Below are positions 54,463 through 64,000 of a stretch of 64,000 nt of DNA, piece after piece. The position numbers and the translations under genes are program-made. Origin of the DNA: Stratiolaelaps scimitus (Eukaryota; Arthropoda; Arachnida; Mesostigmata; Laelapidae). A model generated the notes under the pieces. The model searched no databases. It was not told the origin of the DNA and saw nothing but the letters and a program-made list of their open reading frames with translations. Location of the stretch: the NCBI GenBank assembly GCA_019614645.1, contig JABWDB010000008.1, positions 6,758,001 through 6,822,000 of the forward strand, read 5' to 3'. Numbering within the stretch: the first letter of the stretch is position 1; the number at the start of each line of letters is the position of its first letter.

Positions 54463-57005
54463 ATGTCCGAGCCAATCTCGGCCTCGCCGAAAATCGACCT
54501 GAGTGAGGTTGAATGGCGAAAACGACTTCCTCCAGAATCCTATCACGTCTGCCGCCTCAAAGGAACAGAGATCGAGGGATCAGGTCAGTAAGATCAGGCA
54601 CACCGTTCATTCTTTATGTAGCTGCTGAGACTGTCCTTCATAATATTAACTATTGCAGAGCGTTCCACCCTCTTCCCAAACGAAGCAGAACCGTGTAGGA
54701 TTTACCCCGAATTAGTCGATTAGATAATTGAAATTTTTTTAGGTAGGCGGTGCATAAAAACAGCCTGTAGATATTGTGACGTCCGTTCTACCGGATGCGT
54801 ACAAGCTCAATAAAATCGTACACGCACTCAATTCATGTTATTTGCTGAAACAAATAACTAGTGTATCCAGCTGTTGAACATCGTCCTGAATTATTATATT
54901 TGCTCGGTGATAAGCGTTGAACAAGGGAGGTTGGTGCAATACACATGGACGTAGGACATTGAAAGTGTAGACCGGTATGAATAATCATTGGCCGATGAGT
55001 GGGACGAAATAATGGCAGTGTGTTGCTTAGAAACTCCTACCTATTTTAGTGTAGCAGTGTCTTATAATTATTCAGTAAATTTCAAGGAGATGCCAGTTAA
55101 AGAAACTAATTTTGTTGCCGTATACTCCCCGAAGTGGTATCAAGTACGAAAAAGAGGTGGAACTATACGCGGGTCTCGCGATTTTTTGTTCGGACAAGCC
55201 AATAATCACATGTTACTATTCCAATAAGTATTTACTGATATTTGCTCTTACACTGTATGTTCGAACTCTCTGTTGAACTCCGTCAATGTTCCATAGGGTT
55301 TCGTGACTTGACAAACAATTTGTGGGTTACCTTATCGTGATATTTGAGCGCTAAACGCCCTGCGCTACATCGTCCATATAACGGACAGACTATTCATTAT
55401 TCCGCGTTTCTATCTTCTCCGCCAAATATCCATTTGTTCTGTTTCACGTATGCTCCAAAGTACGCTGTTCTATACAGACCCATAGAAAAGTGGGTATCAT
55501 CCAAGGTATATAAATATTGTATACCCGTTTAAGTGAGATACATTTTGCTTCTAGAATACTTCATTAGTTAAGTAGGTGTCCCAACTGAAATTTCATAGGT
55601 AGAAGAAATCCAGGAATTCGAATTGCATTGAATTATCACCAATTTTCAAACACTCATGTTTTGAAACATTAGCTGCTGTTTTTCGGTTCTTTATGCTGTT
55701 TAGTTACTGGTTAGACGTTCAGTTGGCCGTGGCTGGTTCTACTAATCAAACGTAGAATAACAGCTATACGTCTCTGCATTGTTGTATGAGTAATTGTAAT
55801 TGTGAACGTGTGTATATATGCATGCATAATATTATAATACATTCGGAATACGTGTTTTTATAAACCAAAAAAATTCTAGGAAAATATCTTGACCACAGCG
55901 AGGTGGGCACCTATGTGTGTATCGGCTGCCGGGTGCCCCTGTTTCGTTCTGAGGACAAATTTCGCCATTGTGGATGGCCAAGCTTCTGCAGGGCAATTGG
56001 AACAAGCGAGGACGGTTCGGAAGAGGGTACGCAGATTAATCGGAGGTACCCGTTGTTTTGCACACTATGTTATTTCCATTTTTAGCTATTAGCATTGTTA
56101 ATATATATATTGAATAATACATATCTTTCTTGTTTGAGTCTCCTCAATAATTTTGGACGACGCTACTGAGTAGAATAGGCGTCTCGGAAAAGGCGTTTTT
56201 AGGAAATCGAGAATCTCGCTGAGAGATTTCAGCCAAATCAAAGAGAGACATACGCCCAGCATCCACAGGGAGTGGAAAGACCGACGAATCTTCCGTGCTC
56301 AAGAATCGTGGTACGGGTTCGCCCTTTCAATGAGGCCTAAAAACAGTTTAAATGTTCCCCATTGTTGGCCGGGAGACCAACGTCATAAAATTTCACAATT
56401 TCGGCAGCGAACTAGATATGGGCCCCAACGGCTATTCATGTTATGAATCTTGAAAAACGATCTTGTCCTTTCTATTGTAAATCTATCATAAAGTTGCGAG
56501 TGGCTCAAGTGAGATGCATATCTATAGGCTAGATGGTCCTGCAAAGGCGTGCGAAGGCCAATGAATCAAAGGCAGCAATACAAAATGTGGCCTTGGCCCG
56601 TCTCGGTCAAGGGCCTTCCAATTATCTGACAGGAGATCTCGTCTCAAGACTCTCGGTTAGCATCCACAGTGTCCTGGATAGGGTTCCATGCCATCAACAT
56701 TGAGTCAATTACTTATGTGGTGTATGAATGTAATTCCCGACATCGCTCTCATTGTGCGTGTTATGTCAATCTGAAACCGGTTCGAGATGCCCCTTTAGAA
56801 TCGACTCTGTCTCATTGCTATACTATGTAACATGAATTATTGTATTGACAGAGACGACGGCATTGACAAGGGTCGCTCCATGGTCGAGACTTCGTGCCGT
56901 AACTGTCATTGCCATCTGGGGCACGTGTTCAACGACGGACCACCACCATTCAGCCGAAGATTCTGCATCAACTCATTGTCTATAGATTTTATAAAGGACC
57001 CTTAG
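54463..57005 (+). CDS. msrB: Methionine-R-sulfoxide reductase B, copy B (146 aa)
   Basis: Exons at 54463-54583, 55880-56045 and 56852-57005 join in phases 1 and 2. ATG 54463 lies nine bases or so after a TTCAG acceptor, so a non-coding 5' exon is likely. Features: KGTE; zinc CxxC pairs C54/C57 and C111/C114; C71 before GWPSF; HLGHVFNDGP; and catalytic RFCINS with C134, the same position as in copy A. It shares the phase-1 intron at Gly41 with copy A but lacks copy A's intron after GWPSFRQ, and instead has one at Arg96. The Arg that normally precedes the VE-T-S-C segment is Met106 here. AATAAA follows at 57130-57135. Confidence 0.9.
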
Positions 57006-57129
57006 TAAATTATGTTGAAAGTATGAAACGTCAGTTCAGGGAGGCGTCATGGTTGTCGTAATGAGTTCCGACAAAGTGATTTACAGTTAGTTTCAGTTAC
57101 GACCGATTACGAGGATCAATTTATTTAGA

Positions 57130-57135
57130 AATAAA
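57130..57135 (+). terminator. msrB: Polyadenylation signal AATAAA of msrB-B
   Basis: 125 bases after the stop codon. Confidence 0.65.
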
Positions 57136-58905
57136 AGAGGAATTTTCTGAATTATAATCATTATAATATAATAATTTGCGACTTCGACACCAGCACGTTT
57201 CCCTAACATGATCCAAAATTTCGATGCAGAACTGCACTGATGGATGACGTGAACCATTGAATGAATCGGTGCAGTATCTCGAAACTCTAGCCTGACATCA
57301 TTCCCATGAAATACATGATGCACTCGATATAAAAAGCTCAACTGTGCTCAATAAATTATCGATATGACAAGAGAAAACCAAAGGGACTTTTTTAAGTGGA
57401 ATAATGTTTCCCTCGACATTTCGTATTCTCGATACAAGTGAGGATAACAACAACAAATATTCTGTACACAGACAGTTGTGCCAGTTGTTTACCGATGATG
57501 GTTTTGAATAATAGGTGTGTCTCAAGAGAATAATCAGGTGAGTAGCCGCTTCAATTTTCGTCACCTCCCTAATTGGTGTTATGCCCGCGTTCGGGATTTG
57601 TCATGGCCCTCATCCAGTATCTGAGTATATTATTTCGAAGAACGTCTTTCACCAAAAGACGTCTCTGATTTGCACATTTCGACGCTGGCAGGGCTTGGAT
57701 AATTCAGCAAACAGCATTGTCTCTCGATAGTAGAACGGAGCATTTTTCAGTGACTCTATGGAAGAATTGAGCGTTGATGAATCTCGAATCATTGACTTCG
57801 TCTCCCTTTTATGACAGGCAGATTCACTAGTTCGAGTGAGCTCGAAGTCGCGTTCAGGATACCGCGTTTCATTTGGCATTCAAAATTCGATTACGACGTC
57901 TGAAGATGTTCGTAGAGTCAGCGGACTCATAAGCTGTCGTTGAGGTCGTAAGGATTCAGCGGCTACCTCTCTCTCTCTCTCTCTCTGTGTACTACACGCT
58001 TGAGCACGCCCAACTCATTCAACTCTGCAATGCACTACTAAGTAGAACTAGTTGCCCATTGCTGCTGCTGCTGCTGGATTGAGGTTCCGTCGGTGACGTT
58101 GCGGGTGTTCTCTCTCTCTCTCTCTTCCTAGACATAAATATGTATATGCAGAACATATGACGTTTACGAGCTCGATGGGAAGTGCTCTCAAGTCTTATAT
58201 ACAGATTCAACGTCCACATAGATATTGGAATAGCTATGCTTCATTTAAAACCAGTGCAAAAACAATTGGCAAAGCGACGCGGCAGTACTCTTTAGCCAGA
58301 CGATCGTGAGTTCGGAAACTTTCAACAAACTACATGTAGTACATACGGACATATTCTTATATGAGCGGCTTCAGCTTTCTGTCGATGCTGAAGGTTTTCT
58401 TCTTTTTTTAAGCTGGGATGGCAGGCGGGAGGAGCAGGCCGTATTGAATAACAATGTCGTCCCAGTTGAACATCAACAAAGAAACCCTCTCCTATGACGC
58501 GTACGGATACGACATAATTGTGTTACAACCAAAATGAAATTGTCTCAAATGCCAGATGATGGAGCTGTTGTGGTACCACAACGCTATGGTCGTTCATAGT
58601 GTATACTGGTGCTGAAGAACGATATTGATCGTCTTATAAATTACAACAAAAGACCGATTGCGCTGGGATGACCCATTCGAAATGATGACAACGAACAGAA
58701 TAGTGCTTGGCATGGTCAGCGATATCGCTTTGCGAGCTCTTCAGGGAGAGTTAGGAAATTTAATTGACTGCGTCGCTAATCAGTACTGTACCACTTCAAA
58801 TGTGTGCTAAAACCATGCATCGTTGGAAGCTTTTCGCCGGATCATAAAAATCAGTGATATTTGCCTATTAGCACTGCTGATATGATTTAAGTAGATCTTT
58901 CGCGC

Positions 58906-58937
<32 letters not shown>

Positions 58938-59558
58938 GGTTCAAGTTTGCAGCACGCTCAGCTTTGATAGCCATTGTACAATATCATAGATGCTTTCAGT
59001 GTTGAGAAATGTCATGCCCCAGCTTCCCAGTATTCCCCGATCCAAATGAATGCGTTTTTGTGTCTTGCATATATTTACTTCATCATCGTCCAGGTTATAT
59101 TCAAGGTAGGCTGGCGCTTAGCGAAAGCGAAGGCATTATAAACAGCGCCGGTGGTAGTGGTGGCGTTACGTTTACACTTGTGAGACGACTTGGGACGGCA
59201 TTGTGTTGCTGCAACAGTGCTGGCGTTGATGAATCTCTCAGCAAGTAATTCGTAGCAACGCACAACGAATCCCCTTGACAAGGCCGATGCTTACCCATTC
59301 TTCGTCAGTGCGGCCTTGTCGACCATCTATTATGAGAGCATGACTGGCTCGTACCGCAAGTATAATCTGTTTGTGTTGAATATATTTTCTGCAGATTTCG
59401 ATAGTGTACTATACCTGTGTAGTCTGTGGACTTGAGGCTATACGGGCATGTACGGGTTTAGTATCGGTATTCCATTTATGAGGTATTAGAAATACTGTAA
59501 GCCATTTATCGAGAACAAGTTCGAACTGTCATGTCGCACCATATCGTAGGAATACCGA
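57136..59558. other. Non-coding stretch with microsatellites
   Basis: (CT)n at 57966-57986 and 58111-58126, a CTG tract at 58060-58075 and (AT)n at 58912-58937. A plus-strand ORF at 58306-58497 has a protein-like centre (LSVDAEGFLLFLSWDGRREE) but no ATG at its head and no exon borders. Confidence 0.35.
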
Positions 59559-60074
59559 GTGCGTGGCCTACTGTTATCGGGCTGTCTAAACATACCGCTG
59601 TTGAAGACACGGACCTTAACGTTTATCAGTCAACACGGATACAGTCGAGTGGAATTAACCAATCTCGGCATCATGTCGAATATTATCCCAGACGTCGGAT
59701 TAATGCAATTTATAAACACACGTCTTGTAGATTTCAGTGACCTGTTTTGTTCATTCACATTCGAGCTGCATTCTCATATGCGCGCCTGCTCGTCGCTGCA
59801 AGCCAGCATCAGTAGCGCGGAAAGCCGGCAACCAAGCCAACCGGCCGAGAGCGAGAGTCATGTGAGGCCTATCTATGAGGCCTTGCCCTCTAATGAGGCG
59901 TTGCTTTGGTTCGCTCCACAACAGAACACCCACCCCTTCCTTCAGGCTTTGCTTAACACACTTCAGTGCACCTCACCGACCACTCCGCATACACCCGCTA
60001 ACCTACTTCGGGTAACGCCCGTCAAGGCCATCGAAGCGTCAACACCTTTTCGTTGGGCGTATTTTGCTTGCTAG
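59559..60074 (+). CDS. Candidate 171-codon open frame
   Basis: A frame without ATG at its head stays open for 171 codons. The more GC-rich second half reads Ser/Pro/Gln/Leu-rich (SSAESRQPSQPAESESHVRP). A possible acceptor TAGATTTCAG near 59738 would start the exon there. It ends just before a CAG repeat. The function is unknown. Confidence 0.25.
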   Translation: MRGLLLSGCLNIPLLKTRTLTFISQHGYSRVELTNLGIMSNIIPDVGLMQFINTRLVDFSDLFCSFTFELHSHMRACSSLQASISSAESRQPSQPAESESHVRPIYEALPSNEALLWFAPQQNTHPFLQALLNTLQCTSPTTPHTPANLLRVTPVKAIEASTPFRWAYFAC

Positions 60075-60087
60075 AAACAACAGAGAA

Positions 60088-60137
60088 ACAGCAGCAGCAG
60101 CAGCAGCAGCTGCAGCAGCAACAACAACAGCAATGGA
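60088..60137 (+). repeat. (CAG)n/(CAA)n tract
   Basis: A run of CAG then CAA triplets, interrupted once. It reads as poly-Gln, Ala/Thr or Ser/Asn depending on frame, and no frame is fixed as coding. Confidence 0.85.
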
Positions 60138-60456
60138 GCCACCATCTCTAAAGAGACCTATCCGTTTAGGGCAGTAGAAAATACAGCCATTCAACTGCTC
60201 ATTTCGGCATCGTCCATCGGTGCTGTGAGCCCCCATCTAACCCGGCCTTGCTGATAGACAGACGACAACCTGTAGTTAGACAGGGTGGCGTTTGCCATAA
60301 TCAAGGATACGGAGATACGGTGCAGCAGCCACGTCTTGGGGGGGGGGGCGATCTTCGGGGACGGCAATTGACGCTGTTAATATTCGGACCGGTTAACTGT
60401 ATGGATGCTCGCGCGATGGGTGGGTGATTGACACTATGATTATCATAAAATTCGTA

Positions 60457-60802
60457 CAGGGTGGTTTGCAAAGCTGTGGATCAGCCGGGCGAATCGTTTT
60501 TTGCTGAAGGGACACAAAGCAAGATGCGCGCCTTTGGCTGTCCTGGTTCACAAATAACATATAGGTTGGTTTTCTGGGAAAATCGAGTGGAAACATCATT
60601 AGAAATATTGACACAACTAGTTGAGAGGGTAAACCAAGATTTAGCTGCTGGTTTGCGAACGTGTTTAATCTTGGAATACGTACAGGGTGTTCGAGAAGTT
60701 AGGCAAATCTGTACTGATGAACGTCTGATGGAGGAGGAGTATCAAACATAGGGAAAAACCTTTCTGAGCGTCCCACAGGGTTACTCCACTTTATAAATAC
60801 CC
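60457..60802. mobile_element. MITE-like element(s) with CAGGGTG ends
   Basis: Two left-end-like motifs, CAGGGTGGTTT (60457) and CAGGGTGTTCG (60683), each follow TA. A right end reading ATACCC before TA (60803-60804) is their approximate inverse. The 60683 motif also resembles the GGGCGTTCGG end of the 53.5-kb element. The arms match only moderately. The ORF 60461-60751 inside looks protein-like (LEILTQLVERVNQDLAAGL) but resembles no transposase I know. Confidence 0.4.
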
Positions 60803-60805
60803 TAT

Positions 60806-61461
60806 GTCTATTCTTGACGAATAGCAAACGTACAGATATGTCTCTCATCGATAAATTTTAGGGAACCTCCTGGGGCTCTCCGGTAACCCTTCAAGCTAAT
60901 ATCTCAACAATTTCGCACTACGTGAAATGTATATAATGGTAAGGATATGCCACCAGTTGGCTAACTCCGCATACTGCGTCCGATACTAAGTGGAACGGGA
61001 CGAAACGGTATCAGCCAGATGACGAAAAACTGCTTTCAGGTCCAGCTTTAGTCTCTCTCTCTCTCCTTCTCTGAAAGGAAAAATCAGTTGGATTTGTCGT
61101 TGTGCCGTCTTCTCGATTTTCCTCTCGGCCTCAAAGACGAATAACCTCACTGTCCGCCGCCACTGCACATGGGCTATTTCTTCTATCGCTTCGACGCGAA
61201 AAAAGGCAAGCTCATGGGTCCAGCGTGGAGGCGAGAAGAGTCTTTGGCAGCAGCAGCAGCGGAAAAGCGCACAAATTATAAACTATGGCCGATGCGCTCT
61301 CGCCGCTCTCCTCCTGTTCGTTCTATCCGTCCGTTTGCTCTGCCCCGACAAAGACGATGGTGCGCAGGAGAACATCTCTCTTGACTTCGCTAGTGTAGAG
61401 CCAGTGGTAGAGCCGGAGCAGCGGCTATGACAGTACGCCAAATGGCTGCTAAATTAGCTTA
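60806..61461. other. GC-rich leader-like region
   Basis: Composition changes to GC-rich after about 60.98 kb, with a (CT)n tract near 61053-61068. An ORF at 61169-61384 is not anchored by splice signals. It is likely the 5' flank or leader of the gene starting at 61462. Confidence 0.3.
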
Positions 61462-61638
61462 ATGGCAATGGCGGGCACTATCCTCGTGCAGCAGTACGGC
61501 TGCACGTTTTACCGCTTGGCGTTTCGGCGCCGCCGCCGCCGCCGCCATCGCGGCACTAGACCACCTCTCGGCGGGACGGGCGCAACGCGATCGAAAAAGG
61601 CAGCACCCGCAGAGGAAGACGGCTCGGACGATTGGGAA
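61462..61638 (+). CDS. Candidate first coding exon (59 codons)
   Basis: ATG 61462 opens 59 codons (MAMAGTILVQQYGCTFYRLA at the start, then an Arg run from a CGC repeat, then EEDGSDDWE) ending in phase at a GAA/GTGAGC donor. The acidic end before a strong donor is typical of coding exons. No partner exon or family was found. Confidence 0.32.
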
Positions 61639-62860
61639 GTGAGCAAGGGCATAGGGAATAGTGGGGCTGGTGGCAGCGGTTACTCACGAGATACGAAACT
61701 CGGAAGGGGAATCCGGATCGGAGTGGGTCGCTAACCGATGCGCACCCGCTGTGGTGCACCCGGAACGAAGCCCTTTTGTTGGGTTTCTTCTGCTTTCTTC
61801 TCTCTACGGATCCCTCGTTCGCCTCCTCCTAAATCGACCGCCTCGGCTGGCTCGCGCACCCTGGCAGGAAGGCCACTGGAAGAGAAACGATAAAATATTG
61901 TGACTGTGTGTCTCGGTGCGTTCGTCTTTCGTGCGCGTGTGTCTGAGAGCGCGCCACGCGCCAGCCATTGCGCCAAGCTAGGACGGCGGCTAGGCTTAGC
62001 CAAAGGACACGACGCTCGAGAGTAGCCTTGCTATAGTCAGGCGTGCCAGTGCGCCCGACGCCGTGTCAATAGGGTTTTGAACGGCCGACAGAGGCCAACA
62101 GCAGCCAACGGGGCGGCCAGCCATACTGCTTATCTTTAACCTTCTGCAAGAAAAGGACACAAAGTGCGATTTAGAGAGAGAGAGAAAGAAAGAGAGTGGG
62201 AAAGAAGAAATGCGTACGTGTGAAAAAAGTAACTTCAGAAGAAAGCCAGCCCGAAAAGTGAGCTTTCACTGGTGTGTCCGATCGCGGAGTGAGGATCGTC
62301 CCCGATCTTTTCCGGATCCTTCATTTTCATCATCGTCATCATCTTCTCGTTGTAGTGTTGTCTCGCTCCGTTGATTTATTGTGTATGGACAAGCTATTCC
62401 GAATCCGGTGGAATTGTAGTTCGTGTCTGCAATCGGACAGAAGACATGAACTGCAGAGACCGTTTTTGGCTTCTTTGAGAATCGCTGTTGGGGGAAACGG
62501 CATGTGAGATGAGTAACGACGATGGAGCTACGAAATACATAGAATAGAAGTTTAGTATGTATAGGATGCTTGCGCTCGTCGATTTGGAATAGCCGGCCAA
62601 TGAGAGGATAGCTATAATTTATAACGAATTGGATGATACTGTTCTATGAGGAAATACTTTAAAAGCTCGAATTAGTTCTAATTAGTCAATGCTCTGCCCG
62701 TTGCTCTTTAGGAGGAGACCTGAATTCTTGTATAGGTGGGTACCCATCGTGGAAGTTTGTCCCGTGAGAAGTAGGCTACTTGGACTACAAAAGATAGTCG
62801 CTAAACATCATAACATGTCCGTCATAAGCTACATTCCCAATCTGTTAAGGAATAGACGTT
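61639..62860. other. Probable intron / GC-rich flank
   Basis: GC-rich with GA repeats (62177-62195). Short ORFs only, including a 41-codon frame from an ATG at about 62384. Confidence 0.3.
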
Positions 62861-63055
62861 ATGGCTGGTGACAACAAAACGCTAGCTGGGATATCTGCTC
62901 CTGAACTATTCGCTTATCTCTCACTTTTCACAGCAGTCGTTAAAGCATGGCTGAATCTGGGACTCCGCTACGCCTTGTTCAAACCAGCAGTTCTAGACGA
63001 AAGATCACTTGATCGTGAAGACGATGATGTATCATGTATTCAACAATGTGTCTGA
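62861..63055 (+). CDS. Candidate 64-aa ORF
   Basis: ATG 62861 opens MAGDNKTLAGISAPELFAYL and continues through a hydrophobic helix-like part (LSLFTAVVKAWLNLGLRYALF) to an acidic tail. It overlaps the end of another ORF. There is no polyadenylation or splice signal to confirm it. Confidence 0.27.
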   Translation: MAGDNKTLAGISAPELFAYLSLFTAVVKAWLNLGLRYALFKPAVLDERSLDREDDDVSCIQQCV

Positions 63056-63371
63056 GTGTAGCTCATATCTGGCTCAGGCGCGTAATTTGGTCTCGTCATG
63101 CCTCATCTAGCACTATTACCAACCTCCGTTGTTTTGTCATCCTGTTCAGTTCGCAACCATGTGCACCATTATGGCCATTGGAAGGATGCTAACGTTAAAA
63201 TAGAAGCGAATTCATCAGACGTACCCACATATTCATATATGCATGCGCGCGTTTCAATACTCGGAAGTTTAAATATACTTCGATCGACCGAGATGAAGGA
63301 CCCTCAATTCAACGTGAAATCGAACCCGATCATTCGTTGTATTCAGCAACAAGTAAAAACTCATCGTCCGC

Positions 63372-63610
63372 GTGCTCTCCGCTCTTCGTCTTCAGCTGCT
63401 TTTTCGTCATCATCCGCCGCGTTCTCTCAAAATATCCACAATTAAGCCAGACCAGCCTCACTGGAAGAGCGAACGTACGTGCTGCGCCTGCTGCACTAAG
63501 CTCATGTGTCTGTATTCACCCCGATATGATGGTGGCGCACAGTGTACAGCAGACAGCCTAGCGAGCCAGTCGACCAGCCGACCGACCGGAAAGCTAGCCA
63601 GCGTGCGGAC
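63372..63610 (+). other. Exon-like segment ending at a strong donor
   Basis: GCGGAC/GTAAGTAC at 63611 is a strong 5' splice site. The frame before it is open and Cys-rich (SERTCCACCTKLMCLYSP), possibly following a CTTCAG acceptor near 63402. It could equally be a non-coding 5' exon of a gene continuing past the window. Confidence 0.3.
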
Positions 63611-64000
63611 GTAAGTACACAGCCGGGCTGGGGAAAAAAATAGCGCGAACAAAGAATAGAGAGCAGAGATGAAAGTGGAGAGACAAAACAGGTCCCGGGG
63701 CGATCAGAGGCGAAGGCCTGGTTAGAACGGCCAGCTATGGCTCTCCATTAAGGAGGGAGGGAGGGAGAAATGCCGTCAGCCCTGCCGAGCGGGGTTTCTC
63801 AAGGAATGGTGAGACGAAGAAGGGGACTTGGAGGGGCAAAACACCAGGACAGGACAGCGGCGGACCGCTGCTAGTAGCTGCCCTCGGTGATGGTGGAAGG
63901 TCTGCCTTCCATGCCGCGGGGTTGGAAACTCGAGCCGGGTCCCAGGTCCGGGCTGCCGCGAAAAAAGGGACGGCGAGGTTAAGAACGACCATAGACGTTT
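63611..64000. other. GC-rich end of window
   Basis: Purine-rich with GGGA repeats (63750-63768). Probably intron after the 63611 donor. Nothing else is supported. Confidence 0.35.

Noticed and set aside
51300..56630. Similarity between 51.30-51.35 kb and 56.58-56.63 kb
   Set aside because: About 40 bases with several gaps, not clearly better than chance.
58306..58497. Possible PH-like segment (VDAEGFLLFLSWDG)
   Set aside because: A single short match by eye, no ATG at the frame start, and no flanking exon signals.
1..64000. CRISPR arrays, bacterial operons, rRNA or prophage
   Set aside because: No regularly spaced direct repeats, no Shine-Dalgarno-led gene strings and no rRNA core sequence. 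Introns and AATAAA signals show eukaryotic DNA.

Overview
This window is eukaryotic nuclear DNA, and an arthropod is the best fit. Genes are split by GT-AG introns and end in AATAAA signals. TATA boxes and arthropod-type initiators (TCAGT, TCATTC) are present. There is abundant (AT)n, (GA)n/(CT)n and trinucleotide microsatellite DNA, plus mariner-type TA-flanked inverted-repeat elements, tRNA-Ser-derived SINE copies and a BEL/Pao retrotransposon fragment. A chelicerate, perhaps a mite, is plausible, but this is a guess that nothing here proves. There are no bacterial operons, no CRISPR array and no rRNA.

Four gene models are well supported because their exons join in phase. (1) At 20643-21499 on the minus strand is a compact two-exon gene for a 127-residue protein, with TATA box, initiator, first ATG and AATAAA all in place. 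(2) At 38532-42762 on the minus strand is a five-exon HDHD2-type HAD-family protein of 268 residues. (3) and (4) At 45375-49346 and 54463-57005 on the plus strand is a tandem pair of methionine-R-sulfoxide reductase B genes. Their 146-residue products place every catalytic and zinc cysteine at matching positions, although their introns lie in different places. The first copy also sits at the end of an unusually long open frame that could give it an N-terminal extension.

Layout. 1-7 kb: mostly non-coding, with a GC-rich, stop-poor block at 3.0-5.3 kb downstream of a TATA box. 7.9-10.4 kb: a TATA/initiator promoter and a signal-peptide first exon, then GC-rich DNA. 10.4-20 kb: mainly intergenic or intronic, with exon candidates, microsatellites and tRNA-like elements. 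20.0-21.6 kb: a 161-bp MITE beside the small gene. 22-27 kb: sparse, with two exon-like pieces and one SINE. 27-32 kb: GC/CpG-rich DNA with several exon candidates, probably 5' regions of genes that continue outside the window. 32-38 kb: a BEL/Pao fragment, an ORF interrupted by one stop, and repeat copies. 38.5-57.1 kb: the gene-dense part (HDHD2 head-to-head with the msrB pair, with two divergent small ORFs and a MITE between the msrB copies). 57-64 kb: sparse, then GC-rich again with first-exon candidates.

The two msrB genes repair oxidised methionine in proteins, and HDHD2 belongs to the pNPPase/LHPP-like phosphatase group. There is no evidence that the two functions are linked beyond being neighbours. 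Most single-exon calls outside the four models rest only on open frame, splice signals and residue composition, and their confidence is set low accordingly.
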